A DNA stretch of 7,000 nt from Candidatus Bathyarchaeota archaeon (GCA_030607815.1 JAUWJG010000045.1:1-7000); one strand, 5' to 3'; positions 1 to 6,760 are shown, counted from the first letter of the stretch. The notes: generated from the letters alone by a model not told the origin. Numbers and translations are program-made.

Positions 1-128
1 GATAAAACATCAGGGTAGTAAATAGGCATAACTCGAAAAGCATCAACCCTTGGGTCCCACTGACCATAAGGGGTTCCAGTATCACCTCGAAGTAAAAGAC
101 TGCCCTTATCATATCTTAGCACTGTCAT
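1..128 (-). CDS. XPB/Rad25-like DNA helicase, N-terminal fragment
   Basis: Only the first 42 codons are present; the gene runs out of the left edge. The protein begins MTVLRYDKGSLLLRGDTG and continues through GQWDPRVDAFRVMP and a YYPDVL segment. As I know the family, archaeal XPB helicases open this way: a short beta-rich damage-recognition domain with a 'WDxRxxAFR' signature, placed before the superfamily 2 motor. XPB is a 3'-5' DNA translocase that opens DNA in repair and transcription. The ATG at 128-126 is supported by an AAGGA-type ribosome binding site about 7 bases upstream (complement of 136-140). It is divergent from the zinc-ribbon gene and lies close to an XPD helicase, which fits a repair role. 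None of the helicase motifs fall inside the window, so the assignment rests on the N-terminus alone. Confidence 0.72.
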   Translation of the reverse strand, partial: MTVLRYDKGSLLLRGDTGTPYGQWDPRVDAFRVMPIYYPDVL

Positions 129-369
129 TTGACGTTCCTTCAATTTGATATGTGAAGATACTCAGTATTATCTAAGCAATTCTATATTCATTTAACATTT
201 ACAAAACGCATTACTTAAGAATGTAGAATCGAAGTACGCGTTTATAGAATAAAGTGTAGAGAGAACATATAGATAAGGAAAAGTTCTATTTTATGAGTGG
301 AAAGCGACAGTCGCACCTGTTTATCAAGATATAAAATATGTTATCAAATATATTGCAGTTTACATTAAC

Positions 370-377
370 TTTAAATA
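370..377 (+). promoter_or_regulatory. TATA-like box of the zinc-ribbon gene
   Basis: TTTAAATA matches the archaeal TATA consensus. Transcription would begin about 25 bases downstream, near 400, giving a leader of roughly 85 bases before the ATG at 485. Other AT-rich stretches nearby could serve instead, so this is only a candidate. Confidence 0.35.
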
Positions 378-470
378 GCAATACTATGTTGTTGACGTTC
401 AGCGTACAACAGAGTTTTCAGTTAAGACTGCTGTTTTGATAGATAAGTTCTTTTGTATAGTTAAAAAATA

Positions 471-477
471 GAGGTGA
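471..477 (+). promoter_or_regulatory. Strong ribosome binding site
   Basis: GAGGTGA is a seven-base match to the complement of the archaeal 16S rRNA 3' end. It sits seven bases before the ATG at 485. This is the strongest such site in the window and is the main reason to believe the very short gene behind it. Confidence 0.75.
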
Positions 478-484
478 AAGACAC

Positions 485-655
485 ATGGGTTATCAAAGAC
501 GCAGTTTTGGTCCAAGGGAAATGAGCAAAGCAACTTGTTCTGATTGTGGAGAAGAATGTGAAGTACCATTCAAGCCTACAGAGGGAAGACCAGTCTACTG
601 TAAGACATGTTGGGAAAAACATAGACCGCCAAGAAGAGAATTTAGGAGATATTAG
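485..655 (+). CDS. Small CxxC-x17-CxxC zinc-ribbon protein
   Basis: This 56-residue protein has one recognisable element, a four-cysteine zinc site: CSDC at 18-21, exactly 17 residues, then CKTC at 39-42. That is the 'CxxC-x17-CxxC' small-domain family found in many archaea and some bacteria; its function is not established. An additional cysteine lies at 25. The flanks are strongly basic (QRR near the start; KHRPPRREFRRY at the end), which suggests binding to nucleic acid, though this is inference. The start is fixed by the ribosome binding site at 471-477. A hairpin and T-run follow 35 bases after the stop, so it looks like a single-gene transcript. It lies between XPB-like and XPD-like helicase genes, but no functional link is shown. 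Confidence 0.85.
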   Translation: MGYQRRSFGPREMSKATCSDCGEECEVPFKPTEGRPVYCKTCWEKHRPPRREFRRY

Positions 656-689
656 TAAAAATCTAATGTCTTAAAACCTATATAAAAAA

Positions 690-726
690 GGCGAGATCTA
701 ATTTTCGCCAATACTATTCTTTTTTT
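690..726 (+). terminator. Hairpin plus T-run terminator
   Basis: GGCGA (690-694) pairs with TCGCC (705-709) across a 10-base loop. Seven consecutive T follow at 720-726, ten bases after the stem. The position just downstream of the zinc-ribbon gene fits a transcription end. The stem is short and the T-run is not immediately adjacent, so in an archaeon the T-run may be the main signal. Confidence 0.5.
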
Positions 727-1059
727 AATATTTTCAGATTCCTCAACTCTAAATCGATACTTTGATTTTTAAGGTAAATAGCGCCATTTTTTAATTTTAT
801 ATTTTAATCGATTCGAATAAAATGTAAAATGGAGAGGGAAAATATCTAAAATTTATTCTCTCTTCTGGAATGATTTAGTACAGTTATACCTGTAGCTAAT
901 AAAATTAGAAATAGATCTTTTTTATAAAAAATATTATTTCTGTACATTCAGTTTTCGGTAAGTTAGAAAAAATTAATCGGAGATTTACCTCTCCATTTAA
1001 GAACTACTATAACTACAGATAAAGAATACTTTGTTAGAGTAACTTTAGTTTGTGATATT
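727..1059. other. AT-rich intergenic region before the XPD-like gene
   Basis: No convincing gene is present. A TATA-like stretch (TTTATAAAAAATATTA, 921-936) could drive the helicase gene with a leader of about 100 bases. A small hairpin, GGAGA (979-983) with TCTCC (990-994) around a 6-base loop, would lie in that leader. A weaker GAGAG/CTCTC pair spans 832-862. A 33-codon frame on the minus strand (947-846) encodes a hydrophobic segment but has no ribosome binding site; it is treated as a finding rather than a gene. Confidence 0.45.
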
Positions 1060-3024
1060 TTGCCTTATGCATTCCTCTGTCCCAAATGCGGTATAGCGCA
1101 TTCAATTAAGGAATATACTGATAATAATTTTTGCAGAGTCTGCGGTAAGTTTCTGTCTTACAGAAACCGTATTGTAGTGAAAAAAAGAAAAAGATATGAA
1201 AAAAACCTTGAATGGCCTTTATTCCCATACAAGCCATATACCCAACAACTAGAATTCATGAAGGACATAAAGGCAATAGTAGGCAATCAAGGGATATTAA
1301 TAGCCGAAGCTTGTAACGGATTTGGAAAGACAGTATCAGCTCTCGCAAGCCTCCTACCAATTGGTCACAAAATTGTCTATGTAACAAGGACACATGAGCA
1401 GGTGCGACAAGTACTACTTGAGGTGGAACGTATAAACCACAACTCGGAATCCACATTTTCAGCAGTAAATTTAGCTAGTAGACAACACTTATGTCTGAAC
1501 GAAAAATGTAGAAACCTATCAGCTTTAGATGCTTCAGAAGCATGTAGATTGCTTAATAAAGCTAAACAATGTCAATATAAAAAAGAAAGCGGATTGTCCA
1601 GTTTTATTCCAAATGTGTTATCCATCCAGAAACTTAGGAGCCAAGGAAGAGTAAGGAATGTTTGTCCCTACTTTTTAGCAAGAAGAGTAGCAGAAAACTG
1701 TACATTAATTGTGGCACCCTATCAGTATATTTTTAACGAGAAGATTAGATCTTCAATTAAGTTAGAGTTAAATAATAGAATTCTAGTATTCGACGAGGCT
1801 CATAACGCCGATAAGATCAGTCAAGACGTTTTAAGTGATACTCTTTCTGAACGAAGTTTAAACATAGCAAAAAAAGAGTTAGAGAAAGTAAGAGTCTCTA
1901 ACATATTCATTGATGATTTAGAAGCGTATCTCAGACGAAAAGTCTCTAAAAAGATTGTAACAGAGTCAGGTTTCAAGCTACATGAAGAACTCAAAGATGT
2001 TCTAAAAGTGAATAAACTAACTTCTTTCACAGATTCCCTTTCAGATGTCGTAGATAAAATAAGAAACTATAAAGTCGACATGGAAGATTATCCAGCGTGT
2101 TATCTGAATGGAATACTTAACTTTCTATCACTCGTTGAATCTAGTCCCAGTAATAGCTATGTAGCAATCTTTAAGAGAACATTTTACGGCTTTAACATTG
2201 TTGAATATAGATGTCTAGATCCTAGTTTAGCCGTTAAACCAATTATTGAAGAGGCCTACGGTTCACTAATTATGTCCGGAACGCTCTCCCCTATACAATT
2301 TTTCACAGAAATCTTGGAATTAGAAAAGGCTCAGACACGAACATACACTGCTATAGCAAATCCAGAAAACATTCATACAATAATCGATGCTTCTGTCACC
2401 ACACGATTCAGCGAAAGAACTGAGAAGATGATTCAACGTTTTGGAGAGCGGCTCTCTCAACTAATCGTCAAGATCCCCAATGGAGTTTTGATCTTCTTTC
2501 CGCAGAGAAAATTTATGTTGGATTCTTTGAAGGTTTGGAGAAAAGTAGGAATAATAATTGGATCAGAGGCATATCTTACTCTTAAGGGAAAAAATGTTTT
2601 CATTGAAGGTGCTAAGGCGGATGAAAACCGGAGAGTGGTAGAGAAATACAAAAAGTCTACTAAATCTGAAAATGGGGCAGTATTATGTGGTGTTTTCAGA
2701 GGGAGAAATGCGGAAGGATCTAATTTTCCATATGAAGAAGCAAGAGGCATCTTCTTGATTGGTGTTCCATATGCGAATTACAGTGATCCTGTGATGCGAG
2801 CACAAATACAATATTTGAACGAAAAGAAAAATGGAATGGGAGATAAATGGTATACGATGGATGCTTTTAGGGCGGCTAACCAAGCGATGGGTAGGGGAAT
2901 CAGACATAGAGATGACTGGTGTAATTTTATCCTCATGGACAAGCGTTACCAGAAACATAAACATCTCATATCAAAATGGATATTATCGAATAGTCTTCAG
3001 AAAATCCCTAATGAATTATCGTAA
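1060..3024 (+). CDS. XPD/Rad3-family DNA helicase with N-terminal zinc ribbon
   Basis: This is a 654-residue superfamily 2 helicase that would unwind DNA 5'-3' using ATP. Visible motifs in order: zinc ribbon CPKC (7-10) and CRVC (25-28); a basic linker (35-49); Q-motif-like YTQQ (60-63); Walker A NGFGKT (86-91); motif Ia VTRTHEQ (108-114); iron-sulfur cysteines C145, C162, C171 and C202 (C150 is extra); DEAH box (245-248); an arch-like insertion up to about 390; motif III SGTLSP (406-411); motif V FRGRNAEGSNFP (546-557); motif VI QAMGRGIRHR (608-617). The cysteine order and spacing match the XPD [4Fe-4S] domain rather than plain SF2 enzymes. No ATG precedes the zinc ribbon; the frame is open back to 967 without a canonical start, so TTG at 1060 is the best start, with only a weak GTGAT nearby. 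The role is probably DNA repair. A DinG-like assignment is less likely. Confidence 0.9.
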   Translation: MPYAFLCPKCGIAHSIKEYTDNNFCRVCGKFLSYRNRIVVKKRKRYEKNLEWPLFPYKPYTQQLEFMKDIKAIVGNQGILIAEACNGFGKTVSALASLLPIGHKIVYVTRTHEQVRQVLLEVERINHNSESTFSAVNLASRQHLCLNEKCRNLSALDASEACRLLNKAKQCQYKKESGLSSFIPNVLSIQKLRSQGRVRNVCPYFLARRVAENCTLIVAPYQYIFNEKIRSSIKLELNNRILVFDEAHNADKISQDVLSDTLSERSLNIAKKELEKVRVSNIFIDDLEAYLRRKVSKKIVTESGFKLHEELKDVLKVNKLTSFTDSLSDVVDKIRNYKVDMEDYPACYLNGILNFLSLVESSPSNSYVAIFKRTFYGFNIVEYRCLDPSLAVKPIIEEAYGSLIMSGTLSPIQFFTEILELEKAQTRTYTAIANPENIHTIIDASVTTRFSERTEKMIQRFGERLSQLIVKIPNGVLIFFPQRKFMLDSLKVWRKVGIIIGSEAYLTLKGKNVFIEGAKADENRRVVEKYKKSTKSENGAVLCGVFRGRNAEGSNFPYEEARGIFLIGVPYANYSDPVMRAQIQYLNEKKNGMGDKWYTMDAFRAANQAMGRGIRHRDDWCNFILMDKRYQKHKHLISKWILSNSLQKIPNELS

Positions 3025-3508
3025 ATAATATCATTCAATTACTAGTCTAAATAATCACACACCAGACCTTTATACGTTAACTTTGTAAGCTTGGGTTCAT
3101 ACAAAGATAGTTTAAGGAAAAATACACGATGTAACCTCAAATATCTTCTTATTCTGTCTACCGATTTATCTTTTTCAGAATAAATGGAAAAAAGTTTTTA
3201 CAACGAGATTGATATCAGTAAAAGTTGATTCCGGATTGGAAGTTAATAGATATAAAATGAAAAGGCATTATGGTAATTTGTCAAAATTCCATAATGGTGA
3301 AATAAGGCTTTTAGTTCATGTTAAAGCACTATAACAACTTCAAGCATAATAATAGAAGTTTTGTAAACCTAACACGATACGCCACTAATTCGTTTACTTT
3401 TGGAGAAAAAAATTCACATAATAATTAAACAGATCAATAGTTGACACTTTTATGTGGTGGTAAAACTTAATTCTATAAAGTAAAGGATAAGATTATTTTA
3501 AAGAATAG
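3025..3508. other. Gene-poor intergenic region between convergent genes
   Basis: This gap separates the end of the helicase gene and the end of the leftward 179-codon gene, so it should hold two transcript ends. I see no supported gene. The longest notable plus-strand frame is 25 codons (3257-3334) with no ribosome binding site. Two inverted repeats stand out: CATTATGG/CCATAATG (3266-3296) and AACTTC/GAAGTT (3336-3341 with 3355-3360). Confidence 0.5.
3266..3296. repeat. Palindromic hairpin CATTATGG...CCATAATG
   Basis: Perfect 8-bp arms at 3266-3273 and 3289-3296 flank 15 bases. Inside, TTT (3277-3279) can pair with AAA (3283-3285) around GTC. The element could be an operator, part of a transcript-end hairpin for the helicase, or a small remnant repeat. 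No second copy is visible in the window. Confidence 0.5.
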
Positions 3509-4048
3509 TTACGCCTCAAACTTTAGAAACTTTCGTGGACCAAATTGCATAGCATCTTTATTCATACCTAGATCGATTGCCTCTAACTGTTTATGATAAT
3601 TCTGTAAATCTTGCCAGTAACGTTCATCAAAACGTTGAATCATACTCTCTATTGCTACTTCGCAATCTTTTCTGAGATGTTCATGAGGCCTTATTTTAAT
3701 CGATTTGATTTTTGCATCTAACTTAAACTCTACTTCTTCGTAGATATTATAAGGTTCTATTAAGTGACGAAACGAACACAGATCTCCAATAATGGTGCCT
3801 AATCGCAGTGGAAAATCAGCAATTTTCAATAGCACAGGTTCTAGCTCATATTTAGCTGAGAATTTCATTTCAGTTGCCTTTGAAAAATAGTAATTTTTTT
3901 GGACAAGAAGATCAATGAAATAAGTATAGATCCTAATACCTAAAATGCGAAGACTTGCAGCATTTATTAAGATTGAGTTATCTAAAACCCCGTCTTTTTC
4001 GAGTTGACTTAGAGCATTAACAAATTTATTTGAAGCAGGAGTTCTCAT
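3509..4048 (-). CDS. Uncharacterised 179-residue soluble protein
   Basis: I do not recognise this protein. It has no signal peptide, no membrane segment and only two cysteines (C91, C129), so it is probably cytoplasmic and does not bind a cysteine-ligated metal. The composition suggests a largely helical N-terminal half (helical stretches near 6-18 and 26-50), a more strand-like charged centre (101-120), and a helical C-terminal half (125-160). A PHEHLRKDCE segment (121-130) and RHLIEPY (94-100) are the most distinctive stretches. The start is chosen at ATG 4048-4046 because AGGA (complement of 4057-4060) lies 8 bases upstream. A GTG two codons earlier (4054) is in frame but only 2 bases from that AGGA. 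The gene stands alone, divergent from the tungstoenzyme operon, with a palindrome in its upstream region, so a regulatory link is conceivable but unsupported. Confidence 0.75.
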   Translation of the reverse strand: MRTPASNKFVNALSQLEKDGVLDNSILINAASLRILGIRIYTYFIDLLVQKNYYFSKATEMKFSAKYELEPVLLKIADFPLRLGTIIGDLCSFRHLIEPYNIYEEVEFKLDAKIKSIKIRPHEHLRKDCEVAIESMIQRFDERYWQDLQNYHKQLEAIDLGMNKDAMQFGPRKFLKFEA

Positions 4049-4101
4049 AATCACATTCCTTTTATTAAATTAATTTTGCGAATATACTACTTAAAACTTT
4101 T

Positions 4102-4109
4102 TATTTAAA
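4102..4109 (-). promoter_or_regulatory. TATA-like box of the uncharacterised gene
   Basis: Read on the minus strand this is TTTAAATA, a close match to the archaeal TATA consensus. A start of transcription about 25 bases downstream, near 4080, would leave a leader of about 30 bases that includes the AGGA site before the ATG at 4048. Confidence 0.45.
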
Positions 4110-4119
4110 TTAACGATTA

Positions 4120-4131
4120 CATTACGTAATG
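4120..4131. promoter_or_regulatory. Perfect 12-bp palindrome, possible operator
   Basis: CATTACGTAATG reads identically on both strands. It lies about 10 bases upstream (on the minus strand) of the TATA-like box of the uncharacterised gene, which is a typical place for an activator or for a repressor acting near the BRE. A second short palindrome, ATCATGAT, follows at 4134-4141. The binding protein is unknown. Confidence 0.4.
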
Positions 4132-4319
4132 ACATCATGATCTAAAATGATTGGTACATATTTAAAATCCTTCCGAGTTTTTCTCTCGATTAGTTTCCAA
4201 CGTTTTTCAATTAAAGTAAAAAAATTTAAACGCTTTTTAATGTAGTAATGATCAGGGCTTAAAATAATCGGTTTTTACATAGTTAAAGAGGAGAATTGAT
4301 AGGTTCAGTAGTCATTCAA

Positions 4320-4327
4320 TTTATATG
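4320..4327 (+). promoter_or_regulatory. TATA-like box of the aldehyde oxidoreductase operon
   Basis: TTTATATG lies 60 bases before the chosen TTG start. Transcription would begin near 4348, leaving a leader of about 40 bases. If this is right, an in-frame ATG at 4325, which overlaps the box, cannot be the start of the polyferredoxin. A second AT-rich candidate is at 4352-4360. Confidence 0.35.
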
Positions 4328-4374
4328 TTTGTTTTCATTATAAATACTAAGTTTTTAATATTAAAATTTGAATT

Positions 4375-4379
4375 GGTGA
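4375..4379 (+). promoter_or_regulatory. Ribosome binding site that fixes a TTG start
   Basis: GGTGA matches the 16S rRNA 3' complement and lies 8 bases before TTG at 4388. The ATG at 4383 between them is in another frame and hits TGA after two codons. The same GGTGA motif precedes the next gene at 4897-4901, which supports its use here. Confidence 0.6.
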
Positions 4380-4387
4380 ATTATGTA

Positions 4388-4906
4388 TTGAGTAATAATT
4401 GGATTGTAAGAGATTATATCCGCTGCACTGGCTGTAAGAGATGTGAGATTGCTTGTAGCCTTCGTCATGAGGGACGTATTTGGCCTGAAGCGTCGCGTAT
4501 ACGAATCTTTATGCCTTTTCCAGGTCTTGAGGTTCCCCACTTGTGTGCGCAATGTGATGACTATCCCTGTGTAAAAGCATGTACTGTAGAAGCGCTCTCC
4601 ATCGATAATCAAACTGGAGCCGTTATTGTTGATCAGGATAACTGTACTTCTTGTGGACTCTGTATCAAAAAGTGTCCGGGAACTGTCCCATTTCTTCACC
4701 CTGAGACAAATAAAGCTATAATCTGCGATTTATGCGGTGGAGACCCGGATTGTGTAAAGGTTTGTGCAGAAGCAAGATATAACGCACTAAGACATGTAAA
4801 GGAGAATGTTGGGGCTCTAAAGAAGTTACATTCTATCGATCCATACATTATCGCAAAAGATCTTGCGGTAAATCTTTTTGGTGAAAAAGGAGAGAAGGTG
4901 ATTTAA
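4388..4906 (+). CDS. Polyferredoxin subunit of aldehyde oxidoreductase, four [4Fe-4S] clusters
   Basis: This is a 172-residue electron carrier with 16 cysteines in four cluster motifs: C13/16/19/23, C53/56/61/65, C86/89/92/96 and C113/116/122/126. The arrangement is that of the iron-sulfur subunits of the DMSO-reductase B / HycB type, and of AorA, the small subunit of multi-subunit aldehyde oxidoreductases. It would take electrons from the tungsten enzyme encoded one base downstream and pass them to a soluble carrier, in the cytoplasm; no signal or membrane segment is visible. The TTG start gives MSNNWIVRDY, directly before the first cluster as is usual in this family, and is backed by GGTGA at 4375. 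An in-frame ATG at 4325 would add 21 mostly hydrophobic, AT-rich residues and overlaps a TATA-like box, so I reject it. The tight spacing to the next gene indicates co-translation. Confidence 0.88.
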   Translation: MSNNWIVRDYIRCTGCKRCEIACSLRHEGRIWPEASRIRIFMPFPGLEVPHLCAQCDDYPCVKACTVEALSIDNQTGAVIVDQDNCTSCGLCIKKCPGTVPFLHPETNKAIICDLCGGDPDCVKVCAEARYNALRHVKENVGALKKLHSIDPYIIAKDLAVNLFGEKGEKVI

Positions 4907-4907
4907 C

Positions 4908-6755
4908 ATGGCAAAAGGATACGCTGGTAAATTCCTTGATATAGATCTTACAAAAGAAAAGATTGAGGAGATTACAATTCCAGAAACAACGCTCTATCAG
5001 TACTTTGGTGGACGAGGATTAGCAGTCAAAGTTCTTTGGGATCGATTAGGGAAGACTTGGTCTAAAGTTGACCCCTTAGGTCCTGAGAACATACTAACGC
5101 TCTTGACCGGACCGTTAACCGCTATACATCCAGGAGCAAGAATCTGTGTATCTGGAAAATCTCCATTAAGTAATGGAACACTTGGGTCTACCGCAAGTTC
5201 AGAGTTTCCAATGGAATTGAAGTGTTCAGGTTACGATGGAATATTTATCACTGGAAAAGCAAGCAAGCCAGTATACTTACTTATCACAGATAATAAAGCT
5301 GAGATAAGGGACGCCTCAAATATCTGGGGTAAATTGGGAGAAGACACGATAAGGATCTTAAATGCTGAAGTAAGGAAAGAACTTACAAAGCGAAAACCGA
5401 ATGTAGGGTTATGGAGACAACCCGGAATGCTTTATATCGGTCCGGCGGGTGAAAACATGATGAGGACAGCTGCGGTCATGACAAAACTTGTACATGCTGC
5501 AGGATATGGTGGATATGGAGCAGTAATGGGCTCAAAAAACTTGAAGGCTGTTGTAGCTAAAGGTCGAGGTCCACTTCCGGATGTAGTGGCTTCGAAAGCT
5601 ATGAAAATATTGTTAGATGAATATCATAAAAGACTCATCTCAATGGAACGTATGAGGCGTTGGGGGACAGGATATGCTGGATGGTCATTTGGCGCTGTAA
5701 CTAGCTCTGAACCTGTAAAGAATTGGCAAGAAGAATGGCATGATAAGAGAAGTATAAGTGGAGTAAGGTACAAAACACGTTTCTGGGTTAAATCTAATTG
5801 GGCGGATTTCAATTGCACAAGAAGTTGCATGAAAATTTCGTGTATAAAATCAGGACGTTGGAAAGGAGATATCACAGACATGCCCGATTATGAGCTTGAA
5901 GCTTATTGTGGAACCAACTTAGGGATATTCGATCCCGAAGACAATATTCACATAAGTGCTCTCATCGACAATCAAGGTATGTCAGGTATAAATGGACCAA
6001 ACACTATGGGTTTCGCAGCTGAACTTTACCAACGAGGGATTTTAACAAAAGAGGATTTGGGTTTCGAGTTGAAGTGGGGTGATGCAGAATCATTTACGAA
6101 ACTTGCATGGTTAATTGTCAATCGTGAGAAGATTGGGGACGTATTAGCAGAAGGAACGTATCGTGCAGCACTTAAAATTAGTGAAATGAAGGGAGTAGAC
6201 GTGATGCCTTATGCTATTCATGTTAAAGGTGTTGAGATAGGAGCCCATGGTACAAGGAGTAATATGGATTATGCTAAGGACGTAGCATATGCGGCGTCGG
6301 TTCAAGGTGGTGATCATACATCGACTGTCAGAGATGGTTATAGTGATATGGTTGGTGTCTTCAATGACTCCGCTGTAGTTTGCATGTTCTGTGTTGTTCA
6401 AGATCTAATATGGGACTTTACTAAAGTTATAACTGGGTGGGATATTACTATGAATAAATGGTGTACAGAGCAAGGACCTAGAATTGTTACACTTCAACGT
6501 GCCCAATTACTTTTAGGTGGACCAGACATATTTTGGGATCCTGATAAAGATGACGACAATCCCCCACGCTTCTATGAACCATTGCCTACAGGGCCTTACA
6601 AGGGAATGACAACGGATAAGAAAATAGTAGAACAGAAAAAACAAGAATATTATAACACTCTTGGCTGGGATGATAGAGGAATACCTAAAAAGGAAACATT
6701 AGAAAAGCTAGATCTTAAAGTTCTTGAAGGGATAATGAAGAAACTTCGGAAATAA
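4908..6755 (+). CDS. Tungsten-dependent aldehyde:ferredoxin oxidoreductase, catalytic subunit
   Basis: This 615-residue protein has the usual length for the family. It would oxidise an aldehyde to the acid at a tungsten bis-pterin centre; the substrate is not predictable. Family signatures: GGRGLAVKVLWDRL (34-47); TGPLTAIHPGAR (67-78); SPLSNGTLGS (85-94); LKCSGYDGIFITGKA (104-118); GPAGENMMRTAAVM (178-191) and GAVMGSKNLKA (204-214), which bind the pterins; PDYE (326-329), whose Glu is the likely active-site acid; and QGGDH with H470, the likely active-site His. Cluster cysteines appear as C303, C307 and C312, plus C492 or C495 in VVCMFC. This differs from the CxxCxxxC pattern of the Pyrococcus enzyme. 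The loop between H470 and C492 is also about 20 residues shorter than I remember for that enzyme. ATG at 4908 follows GGTGAT by 5 bases and lies one base after the polyferredoxin stop. It forms an AorA/AorB-like pair; no flavin subunit is seen, so ferredoxin is the likely acceptor. Confidence 0.93.
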   Translation: MAKGYAGKFLDIDLTKEKIEEITIPETTLYQYFGGRGLAVKVLWDRLGKTWSKVDPLGPENILTLLTGPLTAIHPGARICVSGKSPLSNGTLGSTASSEFPMELKCSGYDGIFITGKASKPVYLLITDNKAEIRDASNIWGKLGEDTIRILNAEVRKELTKRKPNVGLWRQPGMLYIGPAGENMMRTAAVMTKLVHAAGYGGYGAVMGSKNLKAVVAKGRGPLPDVVASKAMKILLDEYHKRLISMERMRRWGTGYAGWSFGAVTSSEPVKNWQEEWHDKRSISGVRYKTRFWVKSNWADFNCTRSCMKISCIKSGRWKGDITDMPDYELEAYCGTNLGIFDPEDNIHISALIDNQGMSGINGPNTMGFAAELYQRGILTKEDLGFELKWGDAESFTKLAWLIVNREKIGDVLAEGTYRAALKISEMKGVDVMPYAIHVKGVEIGAHGTRSNMDYAKDVAYAASVQGGDHTSTVRDGYSDMVGVFNDSAVVCMFCVVQDLIWDFTKVITGWDITMNKWCTEQGPRIVTLQRAQLLLGGPDIFWDPDKDDDNPPRFYEPLPTGPYKGMTTDKKIVEQKKQEYYNTLGWDDRGIPKKETLEKLDLKVLEGIMKKLRK

Positions 6756-6760
6756 TACCT

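Larger units (their letters stand above)
129..484. other. Divergent intergenic region with promoters
   Basis: This AT-rich spacer separates the leftward XPB-like gene from the rightward zinc-ribbon gene. I see no coding frame longer than about 13 codons with a start. It must hold both promoters. It contains a TATA-like box at 370-377, a small palindrome GCGAC-A-GTCGC at 304-314, and imperfect inverted repeats in the presumed leader (391-410). Confidence 0.5.

Noticed and set aside
1256..2964. Several minus-strand reading frames of 66-97 codons opposite the helicase gene
   Set aside because: They lie antisense to a well-conserved helicase, have no ribosome binding sites and show no recognisable domain.
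3257..3334. 25-codon plus-strand frame over the palindromic element
   Set aside because: No ribosome binding site, very short, and its sequence is partly dictated by the inverted repeat.
4054..4056. ATG on the minus strand at 4056-4054 for the 179-residue protein
   Set aside because: It is in another frame and meets TGA immediately; the in-frame choices are GTG at 4054 and ATG at 4048.
4325..4387. ATG at 4325 as start of the polyferredoxin
   Set aside because: It adds 21 AT-rich residues unlike the family, overlaps a TATA-like box, and has no ribosome binding site; TTG at 4388 has GGTGA at the right distance.
4361..6401. Minus-strand frames of 85-112 codons opposite the polyferredoxin and oxidoreductase genes
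   Set aside because: Antisense to strongly conserved coding sequence, with no motifs of their own.
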